NCBI GenBank assembly: GCA_026545765.1 | Contig: CM048840.1 | Span: forward strand, 27,780,765-27,844,764 | Direction of reading: 5' to 3' | Length of the DNA: 64,000 nucleotides | Source of the DNA: Plantago major | Lineage: Eukaryota > Streptophyta > Magnoliopsida > Lamiales > Plantaginaceae | In this document: piece by piece, positions 11,815 to 24,300 of the stretch | Layout of the letters: every line of letters starts with the position of its first letter | Numbering within the stretch: the stretch's first letter is position 1 | Program-made: the position numbers and the translations under genes | The notes under the pieces: generated by a model | Told to the model about the DNA's origin: nothing | The model's input: only the letters and a program-made list of their open reading frames with translations | Databases searched by the model: none

Positions 11815-12795
11815 CTAAGACTCGGGGGGAGGATGTGGTTGTTGGCTCATCCACATTTGGGCAAGCTCTTCCACCCGCTGATTCACAAGAGCCTGCTCAT
11901 CAAGCACCGCCTGGTTAGCTGCCTTAAGTTCAGCTATCTCACGCTGGAGAGGAGTCATCATCTGATCGACCTGGTGCTGTGTGTAAACACCGGCCCGTGT
12001 GGATGCCTGGGACACGGAGTAGCGACCCGTCAGTGCAGGGCCCAAACTTCCAACTCCATAAACCCGACCCTTGTTGTCTGGTGGGTTGACCTCTAAGAAG
12101 ATTCGGTCTTGGTCTTGCAAGGATAGCTCCTCACCGTCGACCATCCTCTTCGTGATCCTCCGCTCCACCTCACTCTGCAATAGTAAATTGCATACGAAAT
12201 GAGGTACAATTTAAGGTTTAATCAATCTGTTATAATACACATATACAACTGTGAACCTGAACAAAGAAACGTACTACAATGTTCTCGGCCTTCTCGTCCA
12301 CCCAAACGCCGTTCTTCAGCTTTGCCTTCTTCAAGTGTTGTAGCGCGGTCTTGGGTTCCCCAGCTTGGATCTAAAGAACATTATACATGTAAACAATTAG
12401 TAAGTTAGTAGAAATGCAAACAAGAAGTAAGTTGATAGAAATGAAAGCAATAAACATGTGTACAAATCATCTCCGAAGTTATAAAACACATATATACTTA
12501 CTGACATCAGGCGATCTGTGACAACAGCTCGCGACCCATAGTGATGCATGGAAGAGCCCGTACCATCTCGCGGCTCAGTCAACCGGTTATGTCTGTTCTT
12601 TGCCGACTGATCCTCGACAAGTGGAAGCTTCTAGTACGCCTCCCACATAGCCCACTCATCATCCCCCATATAACATGGCTTTACGCTACCTGTTTTCATA
12701 TCGTTCACCATATGCCTATAGAGATCTGAGCCAAGACACTCGAAAACAAACCACAACTGGAGAACCAGGGCATTCGGAACGTAGAACTTTTTCTA
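11815..12795 (-). pseudogene. Element A second gene, 3' half (Ptta/En/Spm family)
   Basis: The last exon (12180 to 11815) encodes SEVERRITKRM, then DRIFLEVNPPDNKGRVYGVGSLGP, the signature of the plant transposase Ptta/En/Spm family (PF03004), followed by a coiled-coil-like Gln/Glu/Leu tail and stop. Upstream pieces are visible on the minus strand at about 12372-12282 (KTALQHLKKAKLKNGVWVDEK) and about 12690-12500 (KNRHNRLTEPRDGTGSSMHHYGSRAV). The first exons are at 20715-21230, because element B sits in the intron between them. In En/Spm a second protein binds the subterminal repeats; that role is assumed here from position and family only. Confidence 0.75.
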
Positions 12796-12827
12796 CAACA
12801 ATTCCATACAAAGTAGAAATGACACAG

Positions 12828-13075
12828 GTTAATGAAGATAACAATTTGAAGATAAACCCAAGTTAAGTGGCTAACATACCACACAAATTACACAACAAGT
12901 TCATTAATGGAGACTAACATAACACACGAGTTCAGTGGCTAACATACCACTCAAATTGTCCTAGAATTTACTAACACAATGGTGACTAACATATCATCCA
13001 AGTTAAGTGGCTAACATACCACACAAATTACAAAACAAATTCATTAATGGAGAAAACAACAAATAAAGCATTCTA
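12828..13075. repeat. Intron minisatellite of element A (degenerate)
   Basis: Diverged copies of GTGGCTAACATACCAC alternate with GGTGACTAACATATCA and ATTTACTAACACAA. The same repeat occurs at the matching intron of B (14701-15047) and C (29025-29205). Element B inserted just beyond it. Confidence 0.75.
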
Positions 13076-13097
13076 ACATTTAACACAACGATGAAAA

Positions 13098-13460
13098 CAC
13101 TACAAAAAAATAGGGGTTTAGCGACGGAATTATCCGTCGCTAATCCCCTGTCGATCCGTCACTAATCCCCTGCCGATCCGTCGCTAAGGCCTTAGCGACG
13201 GATAGACGCCCGTCTTAATGACGGGCATCTTAATGACGGGCGTCTCTAAGGTGAATTAGCGACGGAGCGTTATCCGTCGCTAATTCGCGACGGAAATGGC
13301 GACGGATAGGGCGTTGACCCTCCGTCGCCATTTGGGACGGATAATTATCCGTCTCTAAAAACCCCCAGGTTTAGAGACGGATAGTTATCCGTCTCTAAAC
13401 GAATTAGGGCTAGCACGCCCTAATTCGTTGTTTAGCGACGGATAGTTGTTTTTCTTTTAA
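13098..13460. repeat. 3' subterminal palindrome array of element B
   Basis: Copies of TAGCGACGGA and ATCCGTCGCTA in both orientations, with GAGACGGATAATTATCCGTCTC-type variants. They are close in wording and order to the array at the 3' end of A. Confidence 0.8.
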
Positions 13461-13661
13461 AAAAAATTAAAATTATTTTATAATTTTCACCTGTTTTTTC
13501 AACCAATATAATAGTGATATGTCTCAAAGGGGAAATTGCATTAATTAACAACAAAGATTCGTCAGAAACAAATTATCCAAAATAAAGTCTACATATCCGA
13601 ATAGAAATCCAAATATCCAACAAAGTAAAAAGTAGCATAATATCCAAAACAACATAAGCAA

Positions 13662-15530
13662 CTAAGACGAGGGGCCGGGGGTATTCTGGCTCATATACAA
13701 GCGACAGAGCTCTTCGACCCTCTGATTCATTCGAGCCTGCTCATCTCTGAGAGTTTCAATCTCATTCTGGAGAGGAGTCACTGCTTCATTCACCATCCGC
13801 CGACACACTGTATAAACACCACCATGTCCCTGAGATTGCTGGGACACGGAGAAGCTCTTATCCGCCAGTGTCTCGCCCAAACTACCAAGGCCATAAACCC
13901 GACCCTTGTTGTCGGGTGGGTTGACCTATAGAAAGATCCGGTCTTGTTCTTCCACGGACAACTCCTCACTCTCAAGCAGCCTCTCCGCAATGATCCGCTC
14001 CACCTCACTCTGTAATAGTCAAGTGTATACGAAATGAGCTACAATTTCATATTTAATTTATAATACACATGCATATACAACTGTGACACTTAGCAAATAC
14101 ACATACCGCAATAAGCTCGGAATTCTTGTCCACCCAAATGCCGTTCTTCAGCTTCCCCCTCTTCATTTCCTCTAGGCAAGTCTTGGGTTTGTTCTGGTTC
14201 AGCTAAAGAACATTATATATTGCAAAAAGTAGTTAGTAAGTTGGTAGGAATGCAAACAAGTGGTAAATTGGTATAAATGAAAGCAATACACATGTGTACA
14301 AATCATGTTGTAAGCAGAACACACATATATATACTTACCGACATCTGGCGATCAGTGACAATAGCTCGTGACCCGTAGTGATGCCTGGCAGAGCCCTTAC
14401 CATCTCGCGGCTTAGTCCGCCGGTTCTGCCTGTTCTTGAAGGACTGATCCTCGACGGTTGTAAGTCTCCAATATTCTAGCCACATAGCCCACTCCTCAAT
14501 ATATGGCTATCATGTACGCTTTCCTTTTTCTCGGTATTTTTTCATGTCAGCCACCATATGCCTATACAGATCAGAGCCCAAACTCTCGAAAACAGGCCAC
14601 ATCTTGGGAATAAGGCCAGTCGGAATGTAGTATTTTTTTCTACATTCCAATTCCATTCAAAGTAAAAATTAATGCCCCAATGTTACAATTTCAAGATAAA
14701 CAATGGTGACTAACATATCACCCAAGTAAGTGGCTAACATACCACACAAATTGTCCTAGAATTTACTAACACAATGGTGACTAACATATCACCCAAGTAA
14801 GTGGCTAACATACCACACAAATTGTCCTAGAATTTACTAACACAATGGTGACTAACATATCACCCAAGTAAGTGGCTAACATACCACACAAATTGTACTA
14901 GAATTTACTAACACAATGGTGACTAACATATCACTCAAGTAAGTGGCTAACATACCACACAAATTTTCCTAGAATTTACTAACACAATGGTGACTAACAT
15001 ATCACCCAAGTAAGTGGCTAACATACCACACAAATTAGTAAACTAGTACATTAATCGATAGAACAACAAATAAAGCATTGTAATATTTACCACAATAAAT
15101 TGTAACATTTAAGCTTACCCGAAGCTCATCAAAGTAGAAGTGCTTTGTCTCAGGCTTGAGTTTGCTCCACTGTTCGCCTCCCTGGCCCGGCAACTCCCTC
15201 CTAAGCTTGAAAATCTCATGCAGGTCGTCTGAAGATTGCTGAGGCCACAACCTGCAGTTATCAATGAATTATAGAAGAATACATATATTTATTAGACAAT
15301 TCATGTGACATATATATAAACACTTATCTTATGTTATGTTCTACAAATGTATATATAATACTTACTTCCTCCTGCCATTAGGAACAACACCAACTTCCCC
15401 TCCCACGTAGCACCATCGACGATCTTGGTATAAGGACACCTGTCAGGCGGGTACTCGATGCACTATGTGGTGAACCCTGGGTCCCACTAGACCTGGGAAT
15501 CTCGTAACTGCACTTTCTTTGGCGCGGCAT
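13662..15530 (-). pseudogene. Element B second gene (Ptta/En/Spm family)
   Basis: The start MPRQRKCSYEIPRSSGTQG (15530) matches the start of the same gene in A. Further exons on the minus strand are ELPGQGGEQWSKL..FYFDELR (about 15240-15120), a NRQNRRTKPRDGKGSARHHYGSRAI block (about 14450-14340), KTCLEEMKRGKLKNG (about 14200-14110), and a last exon with DRIFL..VNPPDNKGRVYGLGSLGE and NQRVEELCRLYMSQN (about 14010-13662). An in-frame stop lies in the last exon (IFLSTHP region, CTATAG at about 13926) and the first exon changes frame after RSSGTQG, so it is scored as a pseudogene. The family (PF03004) is clear from the GRVYGLGS signature. The 71-bp minisatellite occupies the intron after the FYFDELR exon. 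Confidence 0.8.
14701..15047. repeat. 71-bp intron minisatellite of element B
   Basis: Copies start at 14701, 14772, 14843, 14914 and 14985, exactly 71 bp apart, and the last is partial. Each holds GGTGACTAACATATCAC and GTGGCTAACATACCAC; the second is an imperfect palindrome. The copies differ at only a few bases, so the array expanded recently. Confidence 0.95.
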
Positions 15531-15639
15531 CTGCAAAAAAGCATATGACAAACACAAACAAATTGTATTAGTATAAATTAAGACATGAATTGGCATGTAA
15601 TGGGAAAAGCAAGCATATAACAATTAAGATACATATAAT

Positions 15640-18600
15640 CTACCATACACACATACTCTGATCCTCGTCACCAATGGTTAAGTCTACATATATGTCTTCG
15701 TGCAGGTCAATGTACTCATCACGAGCATCTACAAGATTTCTCGTTGTTTCATCGACAACCTCTTCTTGGTACGAGTTGGTCGTTGATTTGTCCTTATGAA
15801 CGTACTCAACTCTGGAGCGGGCTTGTATGTGTATCGCTGCCAACCAGTCCGCCTTATCACGTTTTAGGCTTGGATATTCAATGAACATCACTTGACGTGC
15901 CTGAGCTGCCAAGATAAAAGGTTCGTACTTAGTACGGTACCTCCTCCTATGGTTAATCTCAACCATTTGATATTGCTCGTGCACCCTCGTACCATTTTGA
16001 CCGGGATCATACCAGTCGACATCAAACAGAACGGTTCTTTTCAGAGGCACACCGGCATATTCAAGCCTCACGATTCGTTTAAGTTTTCCATAGAAATCAA
16101 ACAAATCATCACCTCCATCTTGATCAGCCCCTTTCACACACACCCCCCACAATTGCTAGTAGACTTGGACGTGTCAGAATCCATTGTGTGAAATCTAAGA
16201 CCATTTACTATATACGATGGAAAAGCAGATATTCGACTGAATAGCCCCTCTGCTAAAGACTCTAAGTAAGGACATGTGACTTGGTTTACAGGATCTCAGA
16301 CATAGTCCCTGAACCAATCAGGAAATTCAATTGGCAACTTCTCTTCAAGCAGTTCTTCAAGTGTGTCATCTGCCATATTTGGATCCATCTTCAGACAACG
16401 CTTTTTGAAAACGCTGTGGACATGATGACATGATTAGATAGTAGTTAGAAGTTCAAATTTATGTGTTATAATAAGTAAGCTACTCACCTAGCAAAGATCT
16501 TCATAAATTTATCAACTTCAGCACAGTTCGACAGGACATAATAGTGGGCTGCCTTCACCTCCTTATCTGTCAGCCATTCTGTATTCCTTTCTCCCATAGG
16601 TCTACCTGAGATCCTAAATATTGAAAGTGCAACTTCATCATCCTCTTGAACTTCATACGTGTCTGCATTTCTAGCCGGCCTAGATGCCTTAGTGGGCACG
16701 TGGTCTCCAAAGTAATAGTTGCAGAAGATGGCAGCTTCCTGTCTCACGTATGCATTGGCCATCGACCCCTCAGGCTTACCTTTGTTGCTGACGTACTTCT
16801 TCAATTTTCCTAAGTACCTATAAGTTGTATATATATTTAGGTAAGATAATGTTCCTTGGGAAAAAAAGAACATTTTAAGTAAATGGATGCCTTCATTACA
16901 CACCTCTCGAATGGACACATCCATCGTTACTGAACCGGTCCAGCAAGTGCTCCATGGAATCAAAGAAGCTCGGTGGAAAGATACGCTCGAGCTTGCATAG
17001 AATCAATGGTATGTTACTTTCAAGATTTGCTAACACTTCATCCTCAAGCACCCTTGAGCATAAATTCTTGAAAAATAATCTCAGATCGGCGAGAGCGCTC
17101 CATATAGGCTTAGGTAGTAGTTCTCGAAATGCAACAGGGAGAAGCCTCTCCATGAACACATGGCAATCGTGGCTCTTCATCCCATACATCTTTGTCTTCT
17201 TCAAATCCACACACCCTCCCAAGTTCGATGCATAACCGTCGGGGAACTTCAATCCCCTCACCCAATCAAACAGTTTGTTCCTAGCTTCAATGTCAATTGT
17301 GTAGGCTGCCTTGGGCCACAGTCCCTTATCGTTCCGCTTTGTCAACTCAGGCCTATTACAAAATGTATCCAACTCAGTTCTAGATTTAACGGTATCCTTT
17401 GTTTTCCCTTTAATGTTGCAAATCGTGTTGAAGCAATTTTCGAACACGTTCTTCTCAATGTGCATGAAATCCAAGTCGTGACGGATAAGAAGAGTGCTCC
17501 AATAAGGCAAGTCCCAGAAGATGCTTCTCTTCTTCCATCCACAATTTTTGTTAATTTTATCGTTATGCTTCGCCGACCCAAGTTCAGTTACTTTCATAAG
17601 ACCCAGCCTATCTATCTCTGCAAGTATCTGTGCACCAGTAAGTCTTGTCGGGGGCCCTTTCATTTCTACTCGACCCTTCAAGAATTGAGCCTTGTTCTTC
17701 CTGAACGGATGATCCTTTGGTAGAAACCTTCGATGATCAAACCAACATTCCTTTCCGCTCTCCTTCAATCTAAATGCACTAATGTCGTCCAAACAATGTG
17801 GACAAGCATTAAAGCCCGCGGTTTTCCTTCCAGATATCATGGAGTAAGCTGGAAAATCACTCACGGTCCACAGTAGTGCTGCTCTCAAGTTGAAGTTCTT
17901 CTTCGTTGACACATCATATGCTGGGATACCTTTTTCCCACAACTCGATCAGCTCCTTGATTAGGGGCTGCAAGAACACATCCACCTTCTGTCCTGGATCA
18001 TATGGACCGGGCACCAAAGCAGTCAAGCACATGAACGGTTCCTTCATGCACTCACCGGGGGGCAGGTTGTACGGTGTAAGCATAACTGGCCAACAAGAGT
18101 ACTTCCGGTCACTTCCAAAGGGGTTAAAACCATCCGTACAAAGGCCCAATCGTACATTTCTAGGCTCCACTGCAAACTCCGGATAGCTCTCGTCGAAGTG
18201 TTTCCATGCGGGTGAGTCTGATGGATGCTCCATTCTACCCTCTACCGGGATTACTCTCTCCTTGTGCCACCGCATTTTATCAGCACAAGCACTTGAAGCG
18301 TACAACCTCTTCAAACGAGGTGCTAGAGGGAAATACCACATTTTCTTATGTGGGAGATTTTTCTACTGACGTTTCTTTGAGGCGCCCTCCTTGTAACGCT
18401 TGTACCGGTCCTTACCACAAAACTTTCACTTCAGTAGATCTTTATCCTCCTCCCAATAAATCATGCACATATCCTCACAACAATCTATGGTTTCCATGGG
18501 CAACCCCATCCCTCGCATCTTTTTCTTCGCCTGGTAAAAGTTGGTGAGAACTAGGTTTGGTTCTGGACAAAGCTCCCACATTACTTGTACCCATTCATTG

Positions 18601-19080
18601 AAGCTCGATTCAGATTGCTGGCCATTAGCCTTACAACTCATTAGCCGAGCCAACAATGACAATTCGGTGTGATTACACCCCGGATAAACCGGCTTCTTTA
18701 CGGATTCCATCAAGTTAAAGAACACCTGATCCTCAGGATTCGGAGGCTCCTCCCCATCCCCCTCGATTACTGGCTCCCTGGTGTCCATGAACTCTGGACC
18801 CGCAAGATCATATACCATTTTCTCAACCCGTTCATGATCATTATTAGCATCAGATGTAGAAGTATTTTGAGTACTTCCCATCACAGTTTCCTGCTTTCTT
18901 TTACGCTTCCCCAAATTCTCATAATCCATGAACGGCTTGTATGTCTCACCATGAGAAGTCCATACCTCATACTCAGCTACAAACCCCTTATGTTTCAAGT
19001 GTTCCACTACCGTTTATGGAGGCAAAAATTGCTTATTCCTACATTAACTATCCTTTGGTACATCCATGAACGATCGGTAT
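15640..19080 (-). pseudogene. Element B TNPD-like transposase gene
   Basis: Domains in reading order on the minus strand: remnant of the transposase-associated domain (MNTDRSWMY, 19080), a linker (19007-18426), TNP2 (PF02992; 18341-16950, with SFxACPHC-like NACPHCLDD, HDLDFMHIEKNVFENCFNT and SHDCHVFMERLLPVAFRELLP), DUF4218 (to 16484; GKLKKYVSNKGKPEGSMANAYV and YYVLSNCAEVDKF) and DUF4216 (16152-15640; FDFYGKLKRIVRLEY, VLFDVDWYDP, EPFILAAQARQVMFIEYP). This is the standard order for plant CACTA transposases, which bind and cut the element ends. Damage: most of the first domain is deleted, there are in-frame stops near 19016, 18425 and 18365, and 31 bp are missing near 16945 relative to A, between short direct repeats. 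It cannot encode an intact protein. Confidence 0.9.
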
Positions 19081-19352
19081 TCATTGAATAATTATATAAC
19101 CTGACACGTTTGAATTGATTAGATCGAGGTCTGTCATTTATTAAGCTAATTAAACTCATACTTGCAAACATTATGATAATAAATCAATTTCAAAATAATT
19201 TAATCAATTACACAACCCCAAGCTTGAAAACACGTCAACGACCTTACATAATATAAGTTATACTAGCTTCAATTTGAGCATAATGTTTTGTTTTATATAT
19301 CAACTACTAATTACTAGTTATACAAGCCTAAAGACAAAACGGATAAAACTCA

Positions 19353-19694
19353 TTATCCTCTTGCAGCCCCCTCCTCGTCACGTGAACCGTGTCCTACACA
19401 GAAATAGCATTCCATCAAATCTACATCCTCCTCCCAATACAACATGCACATGTTCCGACAACCGTCTATGATTTCAATAGGCGGCCCCAACCCCCGCCTC
19501 TCCCTCCATTGATCATATGTTATGGACGGTGCTGCCTTGTTTCTGCATGTTTCAAATGTGGAAGCACACTTTATCGACCCCTCATTTACAGAAGCCGGAT
19601 GTGTCATCGCGTTTCCTTCAACCCCTTTTACAAAATTCGATTGAACTCTGTCATTTAGAGTACGACGGTACATCCATGAACGATCGGTGTTCAT
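19353..19694 (-). pseudogene. Extra transposase-associated domain copy upstream of TNPD in B
   Basis: This 113-residue ORF starts MNTDRSWMYRRTLNDRVQSNFVKGV and ends ..YWEEDVDLMECYFCVGHG, so it joins the beginning of the transposase-associated domain directly to the MCM(L/I)YWEED segment that normally lies about 200 residues later. It precedes the main copy (19080) and has its own flank, which is also seen in element C at about 27240-27330. The ORF is intact, but whether it is expressed or functional is unknown. It may be a relic of a partial duplication in the common ancestor of B and C. Confidence 0.7.
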
Positions 19695-20454
19695 TGGATG
19701 ATTATATAACCTGATACGTCTGAATTGATTAGATCGTATTTTTTCAACTCGATTCCCATTTCTTGCATGTTATAAAGTTTTTGTCTCTTACCAAAATTCC
19801 CATTACAAATAAAGCATTCCTACCCTTTAATACGAATTTATAAATTATAAATTACATGCATTTTACGAATGTAATCACCAAATGGTATCAACACAATTCA
19901 TTAAATTCTCATAATCTATAATCTAGTACATGTATAAATTTATCAAATCAAAAAATTGCACATCTCAAAAGTTAATTAACTAGCTACTACATACGTAACA
20001 TACTTAAATCAAAACTACTACATACTTAACATAGTTAACATTATACTAATTAACAATTCAAACAATTGCACATCTCAAAAGTTAATTAACTAGCTACTAA
20101 AAATCCAAATTGACAATCAATATATGTAAAACAATACCTAACATAAACTAAACTAAGTACTACATACTCTCCATTTACATGCAATTGCTCAAATTAGTCC
20201 AAAGTAACAAAATCCCCAAATTTTAAAAAGTAAGGTTTACCTTCGAATCCGGAGAAAATAGCGGATGAAATTTGAGATTAATGGTAGAATTGACCTCCTT
20301 CTCTCACGAGCTTCGAATAGATACCAAGAATGGCCGAAATGGTTGAGATTTGGACAGGATTCGATGTGGGCGCAATGGAGGAAGAAAGGAAGAAGAATGG
20401 AGGAAGAAGAAGAAATGGGGGAGAGGACGAGCATTCTGCTCGTTTGTTCAGAAA
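19695..20454. other. 5' leader of element B
   Basis: AT-rich leader upstream of the transposase copies. It ends in CTTCGAATCCGGAGAAAATAG (20240-20260), a segment also present in A (25508) and, in reverse, near the starts of C and F. No coding sequence is evident. The segment TTAACTAGCTACTA recurs at about 19975 and 20085. Confidence 0.6.
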
Positions 20455-20684
20455 AGCTAGCGACGGATAGGTAGCGACGGATAAGCCTATCCGTCGCTAG
20501 CTTTTCATTTTTCCGTTTTTTTTCTTTTTTCATTTTCTTTAAATTTTGGTCAACTATTCTAGCGACGGATACGACTATCCGTCGCTAGAGTTAGCGACAG
20601 ATAAGCTAGCGATTCGTCGCTAGCTGACGACGGATAAAATCCGTCGCTAACTTACCGTGGCTAAACATAGGAATTCTTGTAGTG
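20455..20684. repeat. 5' subterminal palindrome array of element B
   Basis: GCTAGCGACGGATAGG, GCGACGGATAAGCC and TATCCGTCGCTAGC alternate up to the terminus. Between them is a poly-T rich stretch and GGTCAACTATTCTAGCGACGG. The same layout, including the GGTCAACT segment, occurs at the 5' end of A (31050-31282). Confidence 0.8.
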
Positions 20685-20714
20685 AAAGAACAAATAAAGC
20701 ATTGTAACATTTAA

Positions 20715-21230
20715 GCTTACCCGCAGCTCATCAAAGTGAAAGTGCTTCGTCCGGTCCGAGAGCTTGGACCACTTTTCGCCTCCCTGGCCCGGCAACTCCC
20801 TCATGGTCTTGAAAATCTCAGTCAGCTCCCCTGAAGCATTGGGAGGCCAAAACCTGCAGTTATCAATGAGACATATAAGAAACGAATATTCATTAGTAAA
20901 TTCATGTGACATATACTTATCTTAAGTTATGTTCTACAAATGCATAATACTTACTTCCTCGGGCCGTTGGGGGAACAACACCGGCTTTCCCATCCAAGTA
21001 GCACCGTCTGTCAAAATGCGATAAGGACACCCGTCATCCGGGAACTCACCAAACCCAGGAGACGTGTCCATGCTCGAGCCCGGTGGAGTCTGGCTAACAT
21101 GAGACTGGCTGCTCCCACCAATCTCATAACCGACCGAAGGACTACTCGATCCACTCGGTGGTGTACCAGGACCACCCTGGGTCCCACTAGACCTGGGTAG
21201 ACGGTATGTGCACTTCCTTTGGCGCGGCAT
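20715..21230 (-). pseudogene. Element A second gene, 5' exons
   Basis: Exon 1 (21230 to about 20955) encodes MPRQRKCTYRLPRSSGTQG.. and is followed by a GTAAGT donor. Exon 2 (about 20853-20715) encodes FWPPNASGELTEIFKTMRELPGQGGEKWSKL and DELRV. The remaining exons are at 11815-12795, beyond inserted element B. The exon junction phase between exons 1 and 2 does not fit as read, so an indel or a different splice site is likely. Confidence 0.7.
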
Positions 21231-21373
21231 CTGCAAAAGTATATAACAAATACAGAGAAATTGTATTAGTAAAAAATATGACATGAATTGGCATGTAAAA
21301 CATATACATTTGACACATAATAAAGCACAAAAAGTTAGGATAATCAGCATATAACAGTAAATATACATATAAT

Positions 21374-24300
21374 CTACCATACACACATACCCTCGTCCTC
21401 GTCGCCAATGGTTAAGTCTACATATTGGTCCTCGTGCAACTCTATGTACTCATCACGAGCATTTACAGGATTTCTCGATGTTTGATCGACAACCTCTTCT
21501 TGGTACGAGTTGGTAATTGAGTTGTCCCTATGAACGTACTCTACTCTTGAGCGGGCCTGTATATGTATCGCAGCCAACCAGCCCGCCTTATCGCATTTAA
21601 GGCTTGGATATTCAATGAACACCACTTAGCGTGCTTGAGTCGCTAAGATAAAAGGTTCGTACTTACTACGGTACCTCTTCCTATGGTTAATCTCAACCAT
21701 TTTATATTGCTCGTGCACCCTCGTACCAATTGGAGTAGGATCATACCAGTCGACATCAAACAGAAAGGTTCTTTTCAAAGGCTCACGGGGATATTCAAGC
21801 CACACAATTCGTTTCAGCTTCCCGTAGAAATCAAAGAAATCATCAGTTGCATCTTGATCTGCCCCCTTGACACACACCCCACAATTGCTTGTAGACATGG
21901 CCGTGTTAGAGTCCACTGTGTGAAACCTAAGGTCATTTACTATGTACGATGAGAATGTGAAGACCTTTCTAAATGGCCCCTCTGCTAGAGACTCTAAGTA
22001 AGGACATGTGACTTCGTTGACAGGATCTCGAACATACTCCCTGAACTAATCTGGAAATTCCGTTGGAAACTTTTCTTCAAGCAGTTCTTCAAGCGTGTCA
22101 TCTGCCATAATTGGATCCTTCTCCAGACAACGTTCTTTGAAAACGTTGTGGACACGATGACATGATTAGATAGTAGTTAGAAGTTCAAATTTATGTGTTA
22201 TAGTAAGTAAGCTACTCAACTAGCAAAAATCTTCATAAATTTGTCAACATCAGCACAGTTCGCGAGGACATAATAGTGGGCTACCTTTAGCTCCTTATCT
22301 GTCAGCCATTCTGTCTTTTCTTTTCCCATAGGTCTCCCTGAGATCCTAAATATTGAAAGTGCAACGTCATCATCCTCTTGAACTTCGAATATGTCTACAT
22401 TTCTAGACGGCCTAGATGCCTTCGTCGGCACGTGGTCTCCAAAGTAATAGGTGCAGAAGGTTGCAGCTTCCTCTCGCACGTATGCATTGGCCATCGATCC
22501 CTCAGGTCTACCTTTGTTGCTGATGTATTTCTTCAATTTCCCCAAGTACCTGTAATGCATATATAGTTAGGTAAGATAATGTAACTTGGAAAAATTCAGA
22601 CATTTTAAGTAAATGATTGCCTTTATTACACACCTCTCGAATGGATACATCCATCGATACTGAACCGGTCCAACAAGCCTCGCTTCATGTGGGAGGTGAA
22701 CCGGCAAGTGCTCCATAGAATCAAAGAAGCTAGGTGGAAAGATACGCTCGAGCTTGCATAGAATCAATGGTATGTTGCTTTCACGATTTGCTAACACTTG
22801 ATCGTCGACCACCCTTGTGCACAAATTCTTGAAAAATAAGCTCAGCTCGGTGAGAGTGATCCATACAAGTTTAGGCAGCAGTTCTCAAAATGCAACTAGG
22901 AGAAGCCTCTCCATAAACACATGGCAATCGTGGCTCTTCATCACATACATCTTTGTCTTCTTCAAATCCACACACTGCCCCAAGTTCGATGCGTAATTGT
23001 CGGGGAACTTCAATCCCCTCACCCAATCAAACAGTTTGTTCCTAGCTTCAATGTCAATTATGAAGCATGCCTTGGGCCACTGCCCCTTATCATTCCGCTT
23101 TGTCAACTCTGGCCTTTTACACCATGTATCCAACTCAGTTCTAGATTTAACGTTATCCATTGTTTTCCTGGGAACGTTGCAAATCGTGTTGAAGCAGTTC
23201 TCGAACACGTTCTTCTCAATGTGCATGAAATCTAACATGTGACGTATAAGGAGACTGCTCCAATAAGGCAAGTCCCAGAAGATGCTTCTCTTCTTCCATC
23301 CACATTTGTCTTGAATTTTCTTGTTATGCTTCTCCCACCCAAGTTCAGTCACTATCATAAGACCCAGCCTATCTATCTCCGCAAGTATCTGTGCACCAGT
23401 AAGTTGTCTCGGGGGCCCTTTCTGCTCTACTTTGTTTTTCAAGAATTGAGTCTTGTTCTTTCTGACGGATGGTTCCTTGGTAGAAACCTACGATGACAGT
23501 CAAACCAAGATTCCTTCCCGCTCTCTTTCAGTCTAAATGCATCAGTGTCCTCCAAACAATGTGGACAAGCATGAAAGCCCGCGGGTTTCCTTCCAGATAA
23601 CATGGAGTACGCGGAAAAATCACTCACGGTCCACAGTAGTGCTGCTCTCAAGGTAAAGTTCTTCGTTGACACATCATATGCCGGGATACCATTTTCCCAC
23701 AACTCGATCAGCTCCTTGATTAGGGGCTGCAAAAACACATCCAGCTTCTGTCCTGGATCAGTTGGCCCGGGCACCAACGCAGTCAAGAACATGAACGGTT
23801 CCTTCATGCACTCACCGGGGGGCAGGTTGTACGGTGTCAGCATGACTGGCCAACAAGAGTACTTTCGATCACTTCCAAACGTGTTAAAACCATCCGTATA
23901 AAGCCCAAACGTATATTTCTAGACTCGGCTGCAAACTCCGGATATGTCTTGTCGAACTCTTTCCATGCCGGTGAGTCCGATGGGTGCTCCATTCTACCCC
24001 CTGCATCCGCCTCCCTTATTCTCTCCTTGTGCCACCGCATTTTATCAGCACAAGCACTTGAAGCATACAACCTCTTCAAACGAGGTGCTAGAGGGAAGTA
24101 CCACATTTTCTTATGTGAGAGATTTTTCTTCTGGAGTTTCTTTGCGGCCCCCTCGTTGTAACGTTTGTAGCGGTTCTTTCTACAAAACTTGCATACCAGT
24201 AGATCTGCATCCTCGCCCCAGTAGATCATGCACATACCCTCACAACAATGTATGGTTTCCATAGGCAACCCCATCCCCCGCATCTTTTTCTTCGCCTGGT

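Larger units (their letters stand above)
13098..20684 (-). mobile_element. CACTA element B (7587 bp), nested in A
   Basis: Left end CACTACAAAAAAATAGGGG, right end AATTCTTGTAGTG, flanked by AAA on both sides (13095-13097 and 20685-20687), the expected 3-bp duplication. The host sequence rejoins: ACAAATAAAGCATT occurs just left of B and again just right of it in A. Coding is on the minus strand, with the TNPD-like gene first (about 19080-15640) and the Ptta/En/Spm-family gene second (15530-13662). Gene order, domains and introns match element A, so the two belong to one family. Stops and deletions in the TNPD-like gene show it is no longer autonomous. Confidence 0.92.

Noticed and set aside
14701-15047. 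CRISPR-like array
   Set aside because: The 71-bp units are continuous tandem copies with no unique spacers, inside a transposon intron of a plant genome.
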